DNA from: Arachidicoccus ginsenosidivorans
Lineage (GTDB): Bacteria; Bacteroidota; Bacteroidia; Chitinophagales; Chitinophagaceae
Assembly (NCBI RefSeq): GCF_007971385.1
Contig: NZ_CP042434.1
Span: 620,001-684,000, forward strand
Direction of reading: 5' to 3'
Length of the DNA stretch: 64,000 nucleotides
The translations under genes were made by a program, and so were the position numbers. A model generated the notes under the pieces. The model did no database searches and had not been told where the DNA came from. It saw only the letters and a list, made by a program, of their open reading frames with translations. Every line of letters begins with the position of its first letter. The stretch's first letter is position 1. Shown piece by piece: positions 50,940 to 60,004 of this stretch.

Positions 50940-51377
50940 CAGGAACTTTTCTACTTAGAAAAACAGACCTGGAAAGGTCTATTTTTTATTCAATTTTAAA
51001 AAGGGTTAATATTATTTTATATTTATAGTCTTCTATTTATTGATTTGCTTTTGAGAAAGCGAACAAAAACAGCCGCAAGATAATCAAAAAAACAAACAGA
51101 CATTAGCTTACAGGGTTTCTTTTTATACTTTTTTATCCACCGACTGAAGCCAATACCTGCTCCATAAAACGGCTTTTTCAATAAAATTTGACGATAATGC
51201 GCCCATTTTCCACGCATTTTAACGCAAAATCCGGAAAGATAATAAAACAAACAGATATTAGTTGATTTTCTGCTCAATTTATTCAAAAGCACCAAAAAAA
51301 GGCAGGTTTTGTTAAACTGTTTAGAATTAATCCTTAATTTTCCACCTCGTAACTAATTTAAGAATCTAAATATTATT
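50940..51377. other. 438-bp divergent intergenic region with hairpin and two dispersed repeats
   Basis: It lies between the symporter (-) and the amino acid permease (+). AGACCT/AGGTCT with GGAA loop (50965-50980) sits in the symporter's leader, flanked by A- and T-runs so that it could act as an attenuator. Two imperfect copies of an element AAGATAAT...AAACAAACAGAyATTAG occur at 51077-51106 and 51236-51261, 159 bases apart. No gene is credible; a 90-codon - strand frame at 51023-51295 has no resemblance to a family. Confidence 0.5.
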
Positions 51378-53051
51378 ATGAGCTTATTTGCAAAAAAGTC
51401 AATTAGTTCCCTGATTGCCGAATCCGCCGACGCGGATGGCCTGAAAAAAACGCTCAGTGCCCGTTCCTTAGTTGCACTGGGTATTGGCGCTATTATCGGA
51501 GCCGGATTATTCTCCATTACAGGGGTTGCGGCAGCCAATATGGCGGGTCCTGGGATTATGATCTCTTTTATTATTGCTGCTGTCGGTTGTGCTTTTGCCG
51601 GTCTATGTTATGCAGAATTTGCGTCTATGATCCCTGTGGCTGGGAGTGCCTATACTTATTCCTATGCGACCATGGGTGAGTTTATCGCCTGGATTATTGG
51701 GTGGGATCTGGTGTTGGAATATGCCGTTGGGGCAGCCACTGTTGCCTCCAGCTGGTCGGGCTATTTAAATGAGCTACTCAAAAGCTTCGACATCGCCCTT
51801 CCCCATATGCTGACCGCAACGCCTTTTGATAGTGTGCCAGGCATCCTGAACCTGCCGGCAGTGTTTATCGTGGTCATTATTTCCATGGTGCTGATACGAG
51901 GCACCAGTGAATCTGCCTGGGTGAACGCCATTATTGTTGTGGTCAAAGTCTCCATTGTCATTGTATTTATCGCACTGGGACTACATTATGTTCAACCGGC
52001 AAATCTGGAGCCTTTAGTGCCTAAAAATACCGGTGAATTTGGCCATTTTGGCTGGTCTGGGGTAGTAAGAGCAGCAGCTGTTGTCTTCTTTGCCTATATC
52101 GGATTTGATGCGGTTTCAACGGCGGCCCAGGAGACGAAAAACCCTAAAAAAGCCATGCCAATCGGAATATTAGGCTCTCTGATCATCTGTACAGTTCTCT
52201 ATATTGCCTTTGCGTATGTAATGACCGGTGTAGCGCATTATACCATGTTCAATACCGGTGGCAGTAGTGATCTGGCGCCGGTAGCCATAGCCATCAAGCA
52301 AATGGGTACCATTGGCGCAGGCGGCGTCGTTATACCTGCCTACCCATGGTTGAATACCTTGATTATTGTGGCTATCTTACTGGGTTACTCTTCTGTTATC
52401 CTGGTTATGCTTTTAGGCCAGAGTCGTGTTTTCTACTCCATGAGCAAGGACGGTCTATTGCCTTCTATATTCTCTAAACTGCACCCACGTCATAAGACAC
52501 CCTATAAGTCCAATTTGCTTTTTATGCTCTTTGTGAGTCTGTTCGCGGCCTTTATCCCGGGCAGAATCGTTGGCGAAATGACCAGTATCGGCACCTTGTT
52601 TGCCTTTATCCTGGTGTGTATCGGTGTCCTTGTGATGCGCAGTAAAATGAAGGATGCTCCAAGGGCTTTCAGAACACCATTTGTACCACTAGTGCCTATA
52701 TTGGGCGTGTTTACCTGCCTGTTTATGATGGTATTTTTGCCCCTGGATACCTGGATCCGTCTGATCGCCTGGATGATGATCGGTCTGGACGTTTATCTGT
52801 CACGCGGCATACTGAAAAGCAACCTGAATGCGGCAGATTCATTTAAAGATCACAGCCGCAGTTATAATATCACTGCCATTAGCGGCCTGGCATTAACGAT
52901 CATATTAGCCATTTTGGGCACCTGTCATCATTTTAACACCAAAGGGTCAGACGAAGGCCTGGTTATCTTCTCTTTTGTGATGGTGATCTTCCATTTAATC
53001 TATTATGGCCTATATCTGGCCAAGGGTAATAAATTAAAAGGACGCTCATAA
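51378..53051 (+). CDS. APC-family amino acid permease (CAT-like)
   Basis: This 557-residue carrier has 13-14 hydrophobic helices. The first helix carries GIGAIIGAGLFSITGVAA, the substrate-binding break of APC transporters, and helix 6 reads VFFAYIGFDAVSTAAQETKNP, typical of cationic amino acid (CAT) type proteins. The substrate class cannot be decided. The gene is followed by an unusually strong terminator at 53129. Confidence 0.88.
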   Translation: MSLFAKKSISSLIAESADADGLKKTLSARSLVALGIGAIIGAGLFSITGVAAANMAGPGIMISFIIAAVGCAFAGLCYAEFASMIPVAGSAYTYSYATMGEFIAWIIGWDLVLEYAVGAATVASSWSGYLNELLKSFDIALPHMLTATPFDSVPGILNLPAVFIVVIISMVLIRGTSESAWVNAIIVVVKVSIVIVFIALGLHYVQPANLEPLVPKNTGEFGHFGWSGVVRAAAVVFFAYIGFDAVSTAAQETKNPKKAMPIGILGSLIICTVLYIAFAYVMTGVAHYTMFNTGGSSDLAPVAIAIKQMGTIGAGGVVIPAYPWLNTLIIVAILLGYSSVILVMLLGQSRVFYSMSKDGLLPSIFSKLHPRHKTPYKSNLLFMLFVSLFAAFIPGRIVGEMTSIGTLFAFILVCIGVLVMRSKMKDAPRAFRTPFVPLVPILGVFTCLFMMVFLPLDTWIRLIAWMMIGLDVYLSRGILKSNLNAADSFKDHSRSYNITAISGLALTIILAILGTCHHFNTKGSDEGLVIFSFVMVIFHLIYYGLYLAKGNKLKGRS

Positions 53052-53128
53052 AAAGGCCGTTTAAACCGCTATTGCAGGCAATCAGCGAAGCTGGTGCAGA
53101 AAATAGTGGATATTTGTAGAGATTTTAT

Positions 53129-53178
53129 AGAATAGCGATAGTGTCTGATGGGTCAGACACTATCGCTATTCTTTTTTG
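53129..53178 (+). terminator. Terminator with a perfect 20-bp stem
   Basis: The stem arms 53129-53148 and 53153-53172 are perfect reverse complements around TGGG, with six T at 53173-53178. It ends the permease transcript 77 bases after the stop. Confidence 0.9.
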
Positions 53179-53218
53179 CCCAATATTTTTATTTTAAGTC
53201 ACAAGCAGGATTATTCCT

Positions 53219-53226
53219 TAATTTTG
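53219..53226 (+). promoter_or_regulatory. -7 box for nadB
   Basis: TAATTTTG matches the TAnnTTTG box and lies 80 bases before the nadB ATG. The -33 box is weak. The site comes soon after the permease terminator, so nadB has its own start. Confidence 0.45.
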
Positions 53227-53306
53227 ACAATCATTTGCATTCAAAATATGCATGACAAAAACCTTGGACAACTCAATCATTACTTAAAAAAACTATCCAT
53301 CCACAT

Positions 53307-54929
53307 ATGACGACGGATCTACTGGTCATTGGTTCGGGAATAGCCGGACTTACTTTTGCCATCAAGTCGGCAAAGGCAATGCCCGATAAAGAAATACTGG
53401 TACTTACAAAGGCTGCTTCTGCTGAAGAGTCCAATACCAATTATGCCCAGGGCGGCGTGGCTGGTGTCTGGGATTTCGAGAAAGACAGCTTTGAAAAGCA
53501 TATTGAAGATACCTTGATTGCAGGTGACGGCTTGTGTGACCCGGCGGCAGTGGAAGCAGTGGTAAAGGAAGGGCCCGACCGCATCCGGGAAATCATAGGC
53601 TATGGTACCCGTTTTGACAAAAATGAAGGGGGCGATTACAATTTAGGCAGAGAAGGCGGACACAGTGCTTTCAGGATTCTGCATCATAAGGATATCACTG
53701 GCAGAGAAATAGAAAGAGCCTTGATAGAAGAGGCCAGTCGATATAACAACATTAAAATACTGGATAAATACTATGTGGTGGAGTTGCTGACGCAGCACCA
53801 TCTGGGTTTCTTAGTCACTAAGTCTTCCAGGGATATTAATTGCTATGGTGTTTACGCTTTAAATAGAGAAACCGGCACCATAGAAAAGATCCTTGCCTCT
53901 GCCACCCTGCTGGCAACAGGCGGCTGCGGGCAGGCTTATAGGACAACCACCAATCCCAAAGTAGCCACAGGAGATGGTGTAGCCATGACTTATAGGGCCA
54001 AAGGCCGTATTGAGAATATGGAATTTATTCAGTTTCATCCGACGGCACTATTTGAACCGGGCGTTTCTCCTGCCTTTTTGATTACAGAAGCTGTCCGCGG
54101 GGAAGGAGCAGTTTTGCGTAACCATAAAGGAGAAGCCTTTATGGAGCGCTACGATCCTAGAAAAGATCTGGCGCCGCGCGATATTGTAGCCAGAGCGATC
54201 GATAGTGAGATGAAAAAGCATGGTACCCAACATGTCTATCTGGACTGCACGCCGATTGATCAGCAGAAATTCATGCAGCATTTTCCCAATATTTTTGAGT
54301 ACTGCAAAAATATTGGTATCGACGTATTTAAAGATGGTATCCCGGTGGCACCGGCAGCCCATTATAGCTGTGGGGGCGTTAAAACGGATTTATCAGCCAG
54401 AACCTCCATTCAACATCTGTATGCATGCGGTGAGTGCTCTTCCACAGGCCTGCATGGCGCTAACAGACTGGCCAGCAATAGCTTACTAGAGGCGATGGTC
54501 TTCGCTCACCGTGCCTTTGAGGATGTTCTACATCAGTATAATAACGGCCAACTGGGGCAATTTAACGAGCAAATTGCCGCCCTTAATTTTCCTGACTGGG
54601 ATGCACTAGGTACGGCTGAACCCAAAGAAATGATCCTGATTACACAAAGCGTAAAAGAATTGGAACAGATTATGACCGATTACGTCGGCATTGTCCGCAC
54701 CAATGTCCGACTGGAAAGAGCCATGCGCCGACTGGACCTGCTTTTTGAGGAGACGGAAGCCTTATACAAACAATCCCAGGTTTCCCCGCAGCTTTGCCAG
54801 CTGCGCAACCTGATTTCTGTGGGCTACCTGATTGTCAAAGGGGCACAGTTCAGAAGAGAAAGCAGGGGACTTCATTTTAATACAGATTATCCCAAGAAAA
54901 ATGATCTCTTACAAAGCGTGATATTATAA
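53307..54929 (+). CDS. nadB: L-aspartate oxidase
   Basis: NadB oxidises L-aspartate to iminoaspartate, the first step of NAD synthesis from aspartate. The 540-residue protein has the FAD motif GSGIAG near the start, SNTNYAQGGVAGV, HKDITGREIE, and the late HYSCGGVKTD and GLHGANRLASNSLLEA blocks that hold the active Arg and flavin contacts. The C-terminal helical domain is complete. nadA and nadC are not beside it. It has its own -7 box and a terminator at 54958. Confidence 0.94.
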   Translation: MTTDLLVIGSGIAGLTFAIKSAKAMPDKEILVLTKAASAEESNTNYAQGGVAGVWDFEKDSFEKHIEDTLIAGDGLCDPAAVEAVVKEGPDRIREIIGYGTRFDKNEGGDYNLGREGGHSAFRILHHKDITGREIERALIEEASRYNNIKILDKYYVVELLTQHHLGFLVTKSSRDINCYGVYALNRETGTIEKILASATLLATGGCGQAYRTTTNPKVATGDGVAMTYRAKGRIENMEFIQFHPTALFEPGVSPAFLITEAVRGEGAVLRNHKGEAFMERYDPRKDLAPRDIVARAIDSEMKKHGTQHVYLDCTPIDQQKFMQHFPNIFEYCKNIGIDVFKDGIPVAPAAHYSCGGVKTDLSARTSIQHLYACGECSSTGLHGANRLASNSLLEAMVFAHRAFEDVLHQYNNGQLGQFNEQIAALNFPDWDALGTAEPKEMILITQSVKELEQIMTDYVGIVRTNVRLERAMRRLDLLFEETEALYKQSQVSPQLCQLRNLISVGYLIVKGAQFRRESRGLHFNTDYPKKNDLLQSVIL

Positions 54930-54957
54930 TTTTATACTATTTTATTTATTTATCCTG

Positions 54958-54986
54958 AAATAGGGCAGCTTACCCGTGCCCTATTT
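54958..54986 (+). terminator. Hairpin after nadB
   Basis: AAATAGGGCA (54958-54967) pairs with TGCCCTATTT (54977-54986), 10 bp around a 9-base loop. A TATATTTG box for the next gene overlaps its end (near 54987-54994), so the site both stops nadB and starts the acyltransferase transcript. Confidence 0.72.
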
Positions 54987-55052
54987 GTATATTTGCGACT
55001 TATATCGCTGAGCACCTACTCTTGTAATCAGTCACTAAAGCAGTCAGCAAAT

Positions 55053-55961
55053 ATGTATTATATTGTTTACGGTTTCCTCTATCTGATTTCCCTGCTCCCT
55101 TTTCGGGTGTTGTATGCCATTAGTGACTTCACGGGGTTTATCCTTTACAGAATTGTCAGGTACAGGAAGCAGGTTATTTTAAACAATCTAAAAATCGCCT
55201 TCCCTGAAAAATCAGATGCGCAGCGAGCGTTGATTTGCAAACAGTTCTATTACCGATTCACTGATAACTTTGTGGAACTGATCAAATTAATTTCCTTACC
55301 GGTGAAAGCCATTAACCGACGGTTTAAAAGGGATCATGAAACGATTCATGCACTTTATAATGAAGGTGTTAGTATTGATTTTGTCCTGGGTCATTTTTTT
55401 AATTGGGAATGGTGCAATCTCTCTTACAGCTATCAAAATCCATATAAACAGATTGTTGTGTATGCACATGTCAGCAGTCCCATTGCGGAAAGGCTGATGC
55501 AAAAAATCCGTGGCAGGTTTGGAACGGTACTTATTGATAGTAAAAAGTTTAAAGAACAGTTTAAACCTTATATAAATGAGCGCAAGGCCTTTGTACTGGT
55601 CGCCGACCAGAATCCACGTTTTCTAAAAAGTGCTTACTGGTTGCCTTTTTTTGGCAGATTAACCCCCTTTGCCAAAGGACCAGACGCCAACTCCAGGTTA
55701 ATGAATAATGCCGTCGTATTCTGCAATATCAAAAGAATTAAAAGGGGCTATTATACCACCGAGTTAAAATGTATCACCAAGGCCGCCGGCAGTTTTGAAA
55801 AAGGGGAGATTACCCTGAAGACCGCAGCACTGCTGGAAAACAACATCCGGGAGGACCCTCCTGGATATCTCTGGAGTCACCGCCGGTGGAAACATACTTT
55901 TACCCCGGACAGAGATGCGCGAAATTTATTGCAAACGGATCAAATGAATCATTCAAATTAA
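55053..55961 (+). CDS. Lipid A-type lysophospholipid acyltransferase (LpxL/HtrB family)
   Basis: The chosen start is ATG 55053 (MYYIVYGFLYLI), since a TTG 60 bases upstream would overlap the promoter box. The 302-residue protein has an N-terminal membrane helix and the LpxL pattern: HFFNWEWCN (HxxxxE-like catalytic pair), then VLVADQNPR and VPFFG-like WLPFFGRLTPFAKGP. It adds a secondary acyl chain to lipid A precursors at the inner membrane. The typical HxxxxD/E motif is met by HFFNWE. It is followed by a HAD gene after 71 bases. Confidence 0.85.
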   Translation: MYYIVYGFLYLISLLPFRVLYAISDFTGFILYRIVRYRKQVILNNLKIAFPEKSDAQRALICKQFYYRFTDNFVELIKLISLPVKAINRRFKRDHETIHALYNEGVSIDFVLGHFFNWEWCNLSYSYQNPYKQIVVYAHVSSPIAERLMQKIRGRFGTVLIDSKKFKEQFKPYINERKAFVLVADQNPRFLKSAYWLPFFGRLTPFAKGPDANSRLMNNAVVFCNIKRIKRGYYTTELKCITKAAGSFEKGEITLKTAALLENNIREDPPGYLWSHRRWKHTFTPDRDARNLLQTDQMNHSN

Positions 55962-56032
55962 ACAACAACATTCCCTTCCAATAATGTAATGATGGAAGGT
56001 CAAACGCTTAAAGACAAACAACACAAATTCAT

Positions 56033-56695
56033 ATGCGATTATCGACGGTTATTTTTGATATGGACGGACTTTTAATTGATAGCGAACCCTTATGGAAAGA
56101 AGCTGCTCAGGAAATTTTTGCTGAGTATGGTATTGTCCTTTCTGACGCCCAGTATGCTACCACCACAGGGCTCAGAACCAAGGAATTTACCGAGTGGTGG
56201 CTTTCAAGGCACCAGATAGCTGAGACGCACTATGACAAGGCAGAGGCTAAAATCCTTCAGTCAGTGATGGATAAGGTAGACAAAAGGGGGCTGGTGATGC
56301 CTGGCGTGGATCATATCTTTGAATTTTTCAGTGCACTGAATTTTAAAATCGGTATTGCCTCTTCTTCTTCTTTGCCATTGATTGATCTGGTCGTAGAAAA
56401 GCTGGGCATAGGTAAGTATCTGCATACCATCGCTTCTGCGGGTAATCTGCCCTTTGGTAAACCCCATCCGCAGGTCTATCTGGACTGTGCAGCGGCGCTG
56501 GGCACCCCGCCTACCCAATGTATCTGTTTTGAGGATTCTTTTAATGGAATGATCGCCGTTAAAGCCGCCAGAATGCGTTGCGTAATTGTACCGGGTCCGG
56601 AGCATTATAAAGAGCCCAGATGGGCCGCTGCAGACCTTAAATTATCTTCTTTACAGAATTTCAATCAGTTACACTTGAATCTTTTAGATAATTAA
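56033..56695 (+). CDS. HAD-superfamily sugar-phosphate phosphatase
   Basis: This 220-residue protein has the HAD nucleophile motif FDMDGLLIDSEP, a helical cap, motif II (IASSSS), the Lys of motif III (GKPHPQVY) and motif IV CFEDSFNG. The closest known type is the hexitol/2-deoxyglucose-6-phosphatase (YniC/HxpB) group. The substrate cannot be fixed from sequence. It follows the acyltransferase on the same strand and may share its transcript. Confidence 0.85.
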   Translation: MRLSTVIFDMDGLLIDSEPLWKEAAQEIFAEYGIVLSDAQYATTTGLRTKEFTEWWLSRHQIAETHYDKAEAKILQSVMDKVDKRGLVMPGVDHIFEFFSALNFKIGIASSSSLPLIDLVVEKLGIGKYLHTIASAGNLPFGKPHPQVYLDCAAALGTPPTQCICFEDSFNGMIAVKAARMRCVIVPGPEHYKEPRWAAADLKLSSLQNFNQLHLNLLDN

Positions 56696-56882
56696 CAAAT
56701 AGTGTGATAATCAAGAGAATGCCAAAATTGGAATTTGAGAAAAAACGCTTCCTAATTGTCCGATTTTTGGCAAATTCTACTTACATTTATCTTTCAGTGC
56801 CGGGGTTAGGGTTCGTTTCCAGTAAGCAAACACACACTCTCTGCCCATAATTTCATTAGATTATCAAACAAAAATTAAAAAG

Positions 56883-57089
56883 ATGGACACTTCAAAATTT
56901 ATTAAGGCTTATTGTCTGAAAACAAAAGAAAAGAACGTTCCCATGCATAATGCTGTTGTTTCTAAAACCGCCCGTGGTGGTTATATCGCTAAAGGCGATG
57001 ATGGAAAAGGCAACAAAATGAGTGCAATCCTTAGTGAAACCAATGCCTTAAAAGCAATTGCTGACGGCACTGCTAAAAAAGACTTCTAG
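56883..57089 (+). CDS. Small conserved-looking protein, 68 residues
   Basis: The ATG at 56883 follows AAAAAG. The protein is basic and Gly/Lys/Ala-rich (ARGGYIAKGDDGKGNKMSAI), with no signal or membrane helix and an even sequence that looks like a real folded small protein. I do not know a family for it. It is a single gene with a well-formed terminator 134 bases downstream, and its position just before the SRP RNA gene may be chance. Confidence 0.7.
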   Translation: MDTSKFIKAYCLKTKEKNVPMHNAVVSKTARGGYIAKGDDGKGNKMSAILSETNALKAIADGTAKKDF

Positions 57090-57222
57090 GTTTTCACGGC
57101 GAGGCGAGTATAGGTTAACTTATTTGGGGTCAAAGTCTTGCAATGCGCAAATAATATTATTGCATCCTTGCATTTAGTTAAGACGATAGCCTATTTTAGA
57201 GGGACTGGTTCCTCAAAAAACA

Positions 57223-57267
57223 AAACAGATCCGACAGTTGGTTTAACGCTAATCACGGATCTGTTTT
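57223..57267 (+). terminator. Intrinsic terminator after the 68-residue gene
   Basis: AAAACAGATCCG (57223-57234) pairs with CGGATCTGTTTT (57256-57267), 12 bp, and the T-run continues to 57270. It shields the following SRP RNA promoter. Confidence 0.85.
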
Positions 57268-57293
57268 TTTATTTCCATAAAACGACGGCAAAA

Positions 57294-57325
57294 TTTGGCA
57301 AATACCTTTAAGGCTTTTACATTTG
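57294..57325 (+). promoter_or_regulatory. Consensus Bacteroidota promoter of the SRP RNA
   Basis: TTTG (57294-57297), 20 bases, then TACATTTG (57318-57325) match -33/-7 fully. Transcription would start six bases later at G57331, exactly the first base of the RNA's closing stem. Confidence 0.85.
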
Positions 57326-57330
57326 CACCC

Positions 57331-57425
57331 GGCAGGTCTCACACGGCCAGCTCCTACTGAATCCTCCCAGGGCCGGAAGGCAGCAAGAGTAGGTGGTTGT
57401 AGCGGCGCGATGTGAGTAGCCTGCC
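57331..57425 (+). ncRNA. ffs: Signal recognition particle RNA (small bacterial, 4.5S type)
   Basis: The RNA is about 95 bases. GGCAGG (57331-57336) pairs with CCTGCC (57420-57425) to close a long hairpin. The tip has the invariant SRP helix 8 sequence, with GGCCGGAAGGCAGCAAGAG at its heart (GGAA tetraloop and the Ffh-binding asymmetric loop). The RNA joins Ffh to bring membrane and exported proteins to the translocon. The promoter and a hairpin at 57423-57444 frame it. Confidence 0.95.
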
Positions 57426-57444
57426 TTCTTTATTTCCAGAAGGC
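57423..57444 (+). terminator. Short hairpin at the end of the SRP RNA
   Basis: GCCTTCT (57423-57429) pairs with AGAAGGC (57438-57444) around an 8-base loop, overlapping the RNA's last bases. The U-tract is missing, so it may serve processing as well as termination. Confidence 0.45.
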
Positions 57445-57767
57445 ATCGGTAACTGAATCAATGTAAAGGGTTTAAAGAAGGTATTGGATCTTAGATCGTT
57501 TGCAGGATATAAGCATTATGCGTTGTTTGGAGGATTACCTCCTTTTTTTATGCCCCTAATCGCCGTTTTCCTTCTTATTTAAGTTTATTTTAGCCTTACA
57601 TCAACTAAATGCAAATTTTTAATACTTATTAATTCTATTTTTAATTTTTGTGTACCTTTGGGAGAAGATTGTTAGGCACCCTGCTAAAGGCGCACAGCAA
57701 AAAAACGAAAAATTAAAGATTTTAAAAGAATATATATTTACCAATCATTAAACTAAAAAAAAGACTG
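57445..57767. other. Leader and promoter region of the transaldolase gene
   Basis: No gene is visible. TACCTTTG at 57653-57660 is a perfect -7 box, giving a leader of about 100 bases. The -33 box is weak. The stretch between the SRP hairpin and this box shows nothing else I can support. Confidence 0.5.
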
Positions 57768-58421
57768 ATGAAATTTTTTATTGACACGGCAGATCTGGAA
57801 CAAATTAAGGAAGCCAATGATTTAGGTATCCTGGATGGTGTGACCACCAACCCTTCCTTAATGGCGAAGGTAGGTGTGAAAGGACATGAAGCCGTAATAC
57901 AGCATTACAAGACCATTTGCGAAATCGTCGACGGTGATATCAGTGCTGAAGTGGTATCTACAGATTTTAAAGGCATTGTAGAAGAAGGAAAGAAACTCGC
58001 TGCATTGCATAAAAATATCGTTGTTAAGGTCCCAATGATCAAAGAAGGCGTTAAAGCAATCAAGTGGTTTACAGATAATGGCATCCGTACTAACTGTACG
58101 CTGGTATTCTCTGCAGGTCAGGCTATATTAGCGGCTAAAGCAGGTGCCGCCTACGTATCTCCTTTTATCGGAAGAATCGATGACAGTGGCTGGGAAGGAA
58201 TTAACCTGATCTCTCAGATCGCCGAAATCTATGCCGTGCAAGGCTTCGAAACAGAAATTCTTGCGGCTTCTATCCGTAACTCCAACCACATTATCCAGTG
58301 TGCAGAAGCTGGTGCTGATGTAGTGACTTCCCCACTTGAACCTATCCTGGGATTACTCAAACACCCACTGACTGATATCGGTCTTGCTAAGTTCCTGGAA
58401 GATGCCAAGAAATTCGCATAA
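57768..58421 (+). CDS. Small transaldolase / fructose-6-phosphate aldolase family
   Basis: This 217-residue protein is the short transaldolase type (TalC/Fsa). The N-terminal block [14 protein letters not shown] and [11 protein letters not shown] are family signatures, and the Schiff-base Lys lies in NIVVKVPM (about residue 86). SPFIGRIDD is also present. In most Bacteroidota this form works as the transaldolase of the non-oxidative pentose phosphate path. Fsa activity is the alternative. It has its own terminator at 58493. Confidence 0.93.
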   Translation: MKFFIDTADLEQIKEANDLGILDGVTTNPSLMAKVGVKGHEAVIQHYKTICEIVDGDISAEVVSTDFKGIVEEGKKLAALHKNIVVKVPMIKEGVKAIKWFTDNGIRTNCTLVFSAGQAILAAKAGAAYVSPFIGRIDDSGWEGINLISQIAEIYAVQGFETEILAASIRNSNHIIQCAEAGADVVTSPLEPILGLLKHPLTDIGLAKFLEDAKKFA

Positions 58422-58492
58422 ATCCTGGCTAAGCATCTTGCATAAGTCAGATAAAACAAAACATTTCTTGTGAATTGTCATGTTTTTAAGTT

Positions 58493-58527
58493 AGGTCAGC
58501 TATCTTTATTAGAAAGCTGACCTTTTT
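58493..58527 (+). terminator. Intrinsic terminator of the transaldolase gene
   Basis: AGGTCAGCT (58493-58501) pairs with AGCTGACCT (58515-58523), followed by a T-run to 58527. Confidence 0.88.
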
Positions 58528-58569
58528 ATTACTACCTTTTTATTATCGACTTTCTGTTGCGATTATTTT

Positions 58570-59535
58570 TTACTGATTACGCATGGGCAATAGGCCCAGT
58601 ATGCCTAATCTGTCCTGGACGACTTTAAAATAGGCCTGCTTTGCAGCCTCAGGCAAAAATGAGCGGGCAATAAGCTTTTCTGCCTTGGGTAGCCAGGTAC
58701 CTATCCGGTTAAATACAGAAAGTACCTGTTTAGGATTTAAGCCAAGGACTACCGCAAATCGTTCAAAATAGGCACCGTTTAATTTTTTCTTTTTCCCGCC
58801 TAGCTTTAAGGCCAGTTCTTCACTATCTTTAGGTAAAACTATTTTCACGTTCAACAGATCATAAGCAGGTGCCAGGCTCCATTTATCCTCTAGTAACAGC
58901 ATGGAGAAGTTCTTTAGGTGCATATCATTATTGCCGACAATGAAATTAAAGACTGCCAGTTCGAAAAAACGAAATTTATCATAGAGAATATAGCTAGATA
59001 ACTCCCCTACTTTTTTGCCAACCTGTTCCATCGTTCCAGAGTATTTATCTTCCAAACCGAGGATCTGCATAAAATCAATCATATGATTCATTTCTCCAGT
59101 CAAAGTGCGATCAATTCTTCTGGAAACATAACATAACTCTCCGGATTTTAAACGCATAAGACTGGAAGGAACCACCAAAATTTTAAATAGTTCCGCCAGC
59201 CGCATGGTTAGGTGCTCATTTTCCGGCATCAGCGGAAAATCCTCATCTTGTGGTTTTAAAATATATTGTCCTTTAAGTGCATCCAAAACCGTCGATTCTT
59301 CATTTTGCCCTGTTTGCAAAACTTCCTCAATTAAACCCATAGAAATTTTAGGCTGTACTCCAGGAACAGCCACTGAGCTCTCTAAAATTTTTTTTGCTAA
59401 CTTGGGCATATCAGATGAGTCATATGGCAGTCTTGGCAACTCTGGAACGCCGAAAAACTTCTTAGCACAGGCCGGATGAAACTCACTTTCCATAGCATCA
59501 TCTATCTTATCGTAACAATACAAACACCTTGTCAT
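58570..59535 (-). CDS. HipA-like Ser/Thr kinase (HipT-type toxin)
   Basis: This 321-residue protein is the kinase part of HipA without the N-subdomain 1. It starts with a short Cys pattern (CLYCYDKI ... HPAC) that may bind zinc, common in Bacteroidota HipA proteins. The flexible P-loop-like region is GVQPKISMGL. The catalytic segment reads GNNDMHLKNFS and the metal-binding segment LAPAYDLLN. HipA/HipT kinases inactivate aminoacyl-tRNA synthetases (GltX or TrpS) and slow growth. It lies 72 bases after the HipS-like gene. No hipB-type repressor gene is next to it. Confidence 0.88.
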   Translation of the reverse strand: MTRCLYCYDKIDDAMESEFHPACAKKFFGVPELPRLPYDSSDMPKLAKKILESSVAVPGVQPKISMGLIEEVLQTGQNEESTVLDALKGQYILKPQDEDFPLMPENEHLTMRLAELFKILVVPSSLMRLKSGELCYVSRRIDRTLTGEMNHMIDFMQILGLEDKYSGTMEQVGKKVGELSSYILYDKFRFFELAVFNFIVGNNDMHLKNFSMLLLEDKWSLAPAYDLLNVKIVLPKDSEELALKLGGKKKKLNGAYFERFAVVLGLNPKQVLSVFNRIGTWLPKAEKLIARSFLPEAAKQAYFKVVQDRLGILGLLPMRNQ

Positions 59536-59607
59536 TTAATCAATATTTTTAAACTTTTCCATTCCTAATGCAACAATGGTTACACCTTAACTGCTGGTTG
59601 CATTAAT

Positions 59608-59940
59608 CTACTTTTCATTTATTTCCAATGGGTAGACGCTGACAGCGCCAATACAGTTTTTGCAGCAGGCTAATAAAAGTCCCATGCGATCCGACTTGGC
59701 AATACCAAGGATCTTACATGCAATATCAAGCAGCCATCCTTCTGGCAATAGCCCATCAAAAAATGGAAATAACTGTTGATTGTAGAAAGGAAATTTACTA
59801 ACAGGCATACTAAAACAAATAAATTTGTCTGAAAAGTTTCTGATATAGCTTTTGTCGTATTCAAAAATAAAGCTCCCATCATTTTGCTCAGTTAAAATAC
59901 CCGCAATATTATTGGTGTATTTAATAATCGCCTTTCTCAT
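59608..59940 (-). CDS. HipS-like protein (HipA N-subdomain 1)
   Basis: This 110-residue protein matches the isolated N-terminal subdomain of HipA: FPFFDGLLPEGWLLDIACKILG and the CKNCIGAVSVYP ending. In HipBST systems HipS is the antitoxin and HipB the DNA-binding partner. Here HipS is the first gene and HipT follows. The 220 bases upstream hold a promoter but no helix-turn-helix gene, so the pair would have to repress itself in another way or lack repression. Confidence 0.82.
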   Translation of the reverse strand: MRKAIIKYTNNIAGILTEQNDGSFIFEYDKSYIRNFSDKFICFSMPVSKFPFYNQQLFPFFDGLLPEGWLLDIACKILGIAKSDRMGLLLACCKNCIGAVSVYPLEINEK

Positions 59941-60004
59941 ATGAACCTCTTTTTTTATGCTCTAACCACAGGTAGGCATTTATGGCAAACCGAATTAACT
60001 GGTG

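Noticed and set aside
51023..51295. 90-codon - strand frame in the symporter/permease gap
   Set aside because: No family resemblance, spans repeats and AT-rich DNA with Lys/Phe bias typical of chance frames.
56795..56830. GGGTTCG-like stretch as a possible tRNA T-arm
   Set aside because: No acceptor stem, anticodon arm or D-arm can be drawn around it.
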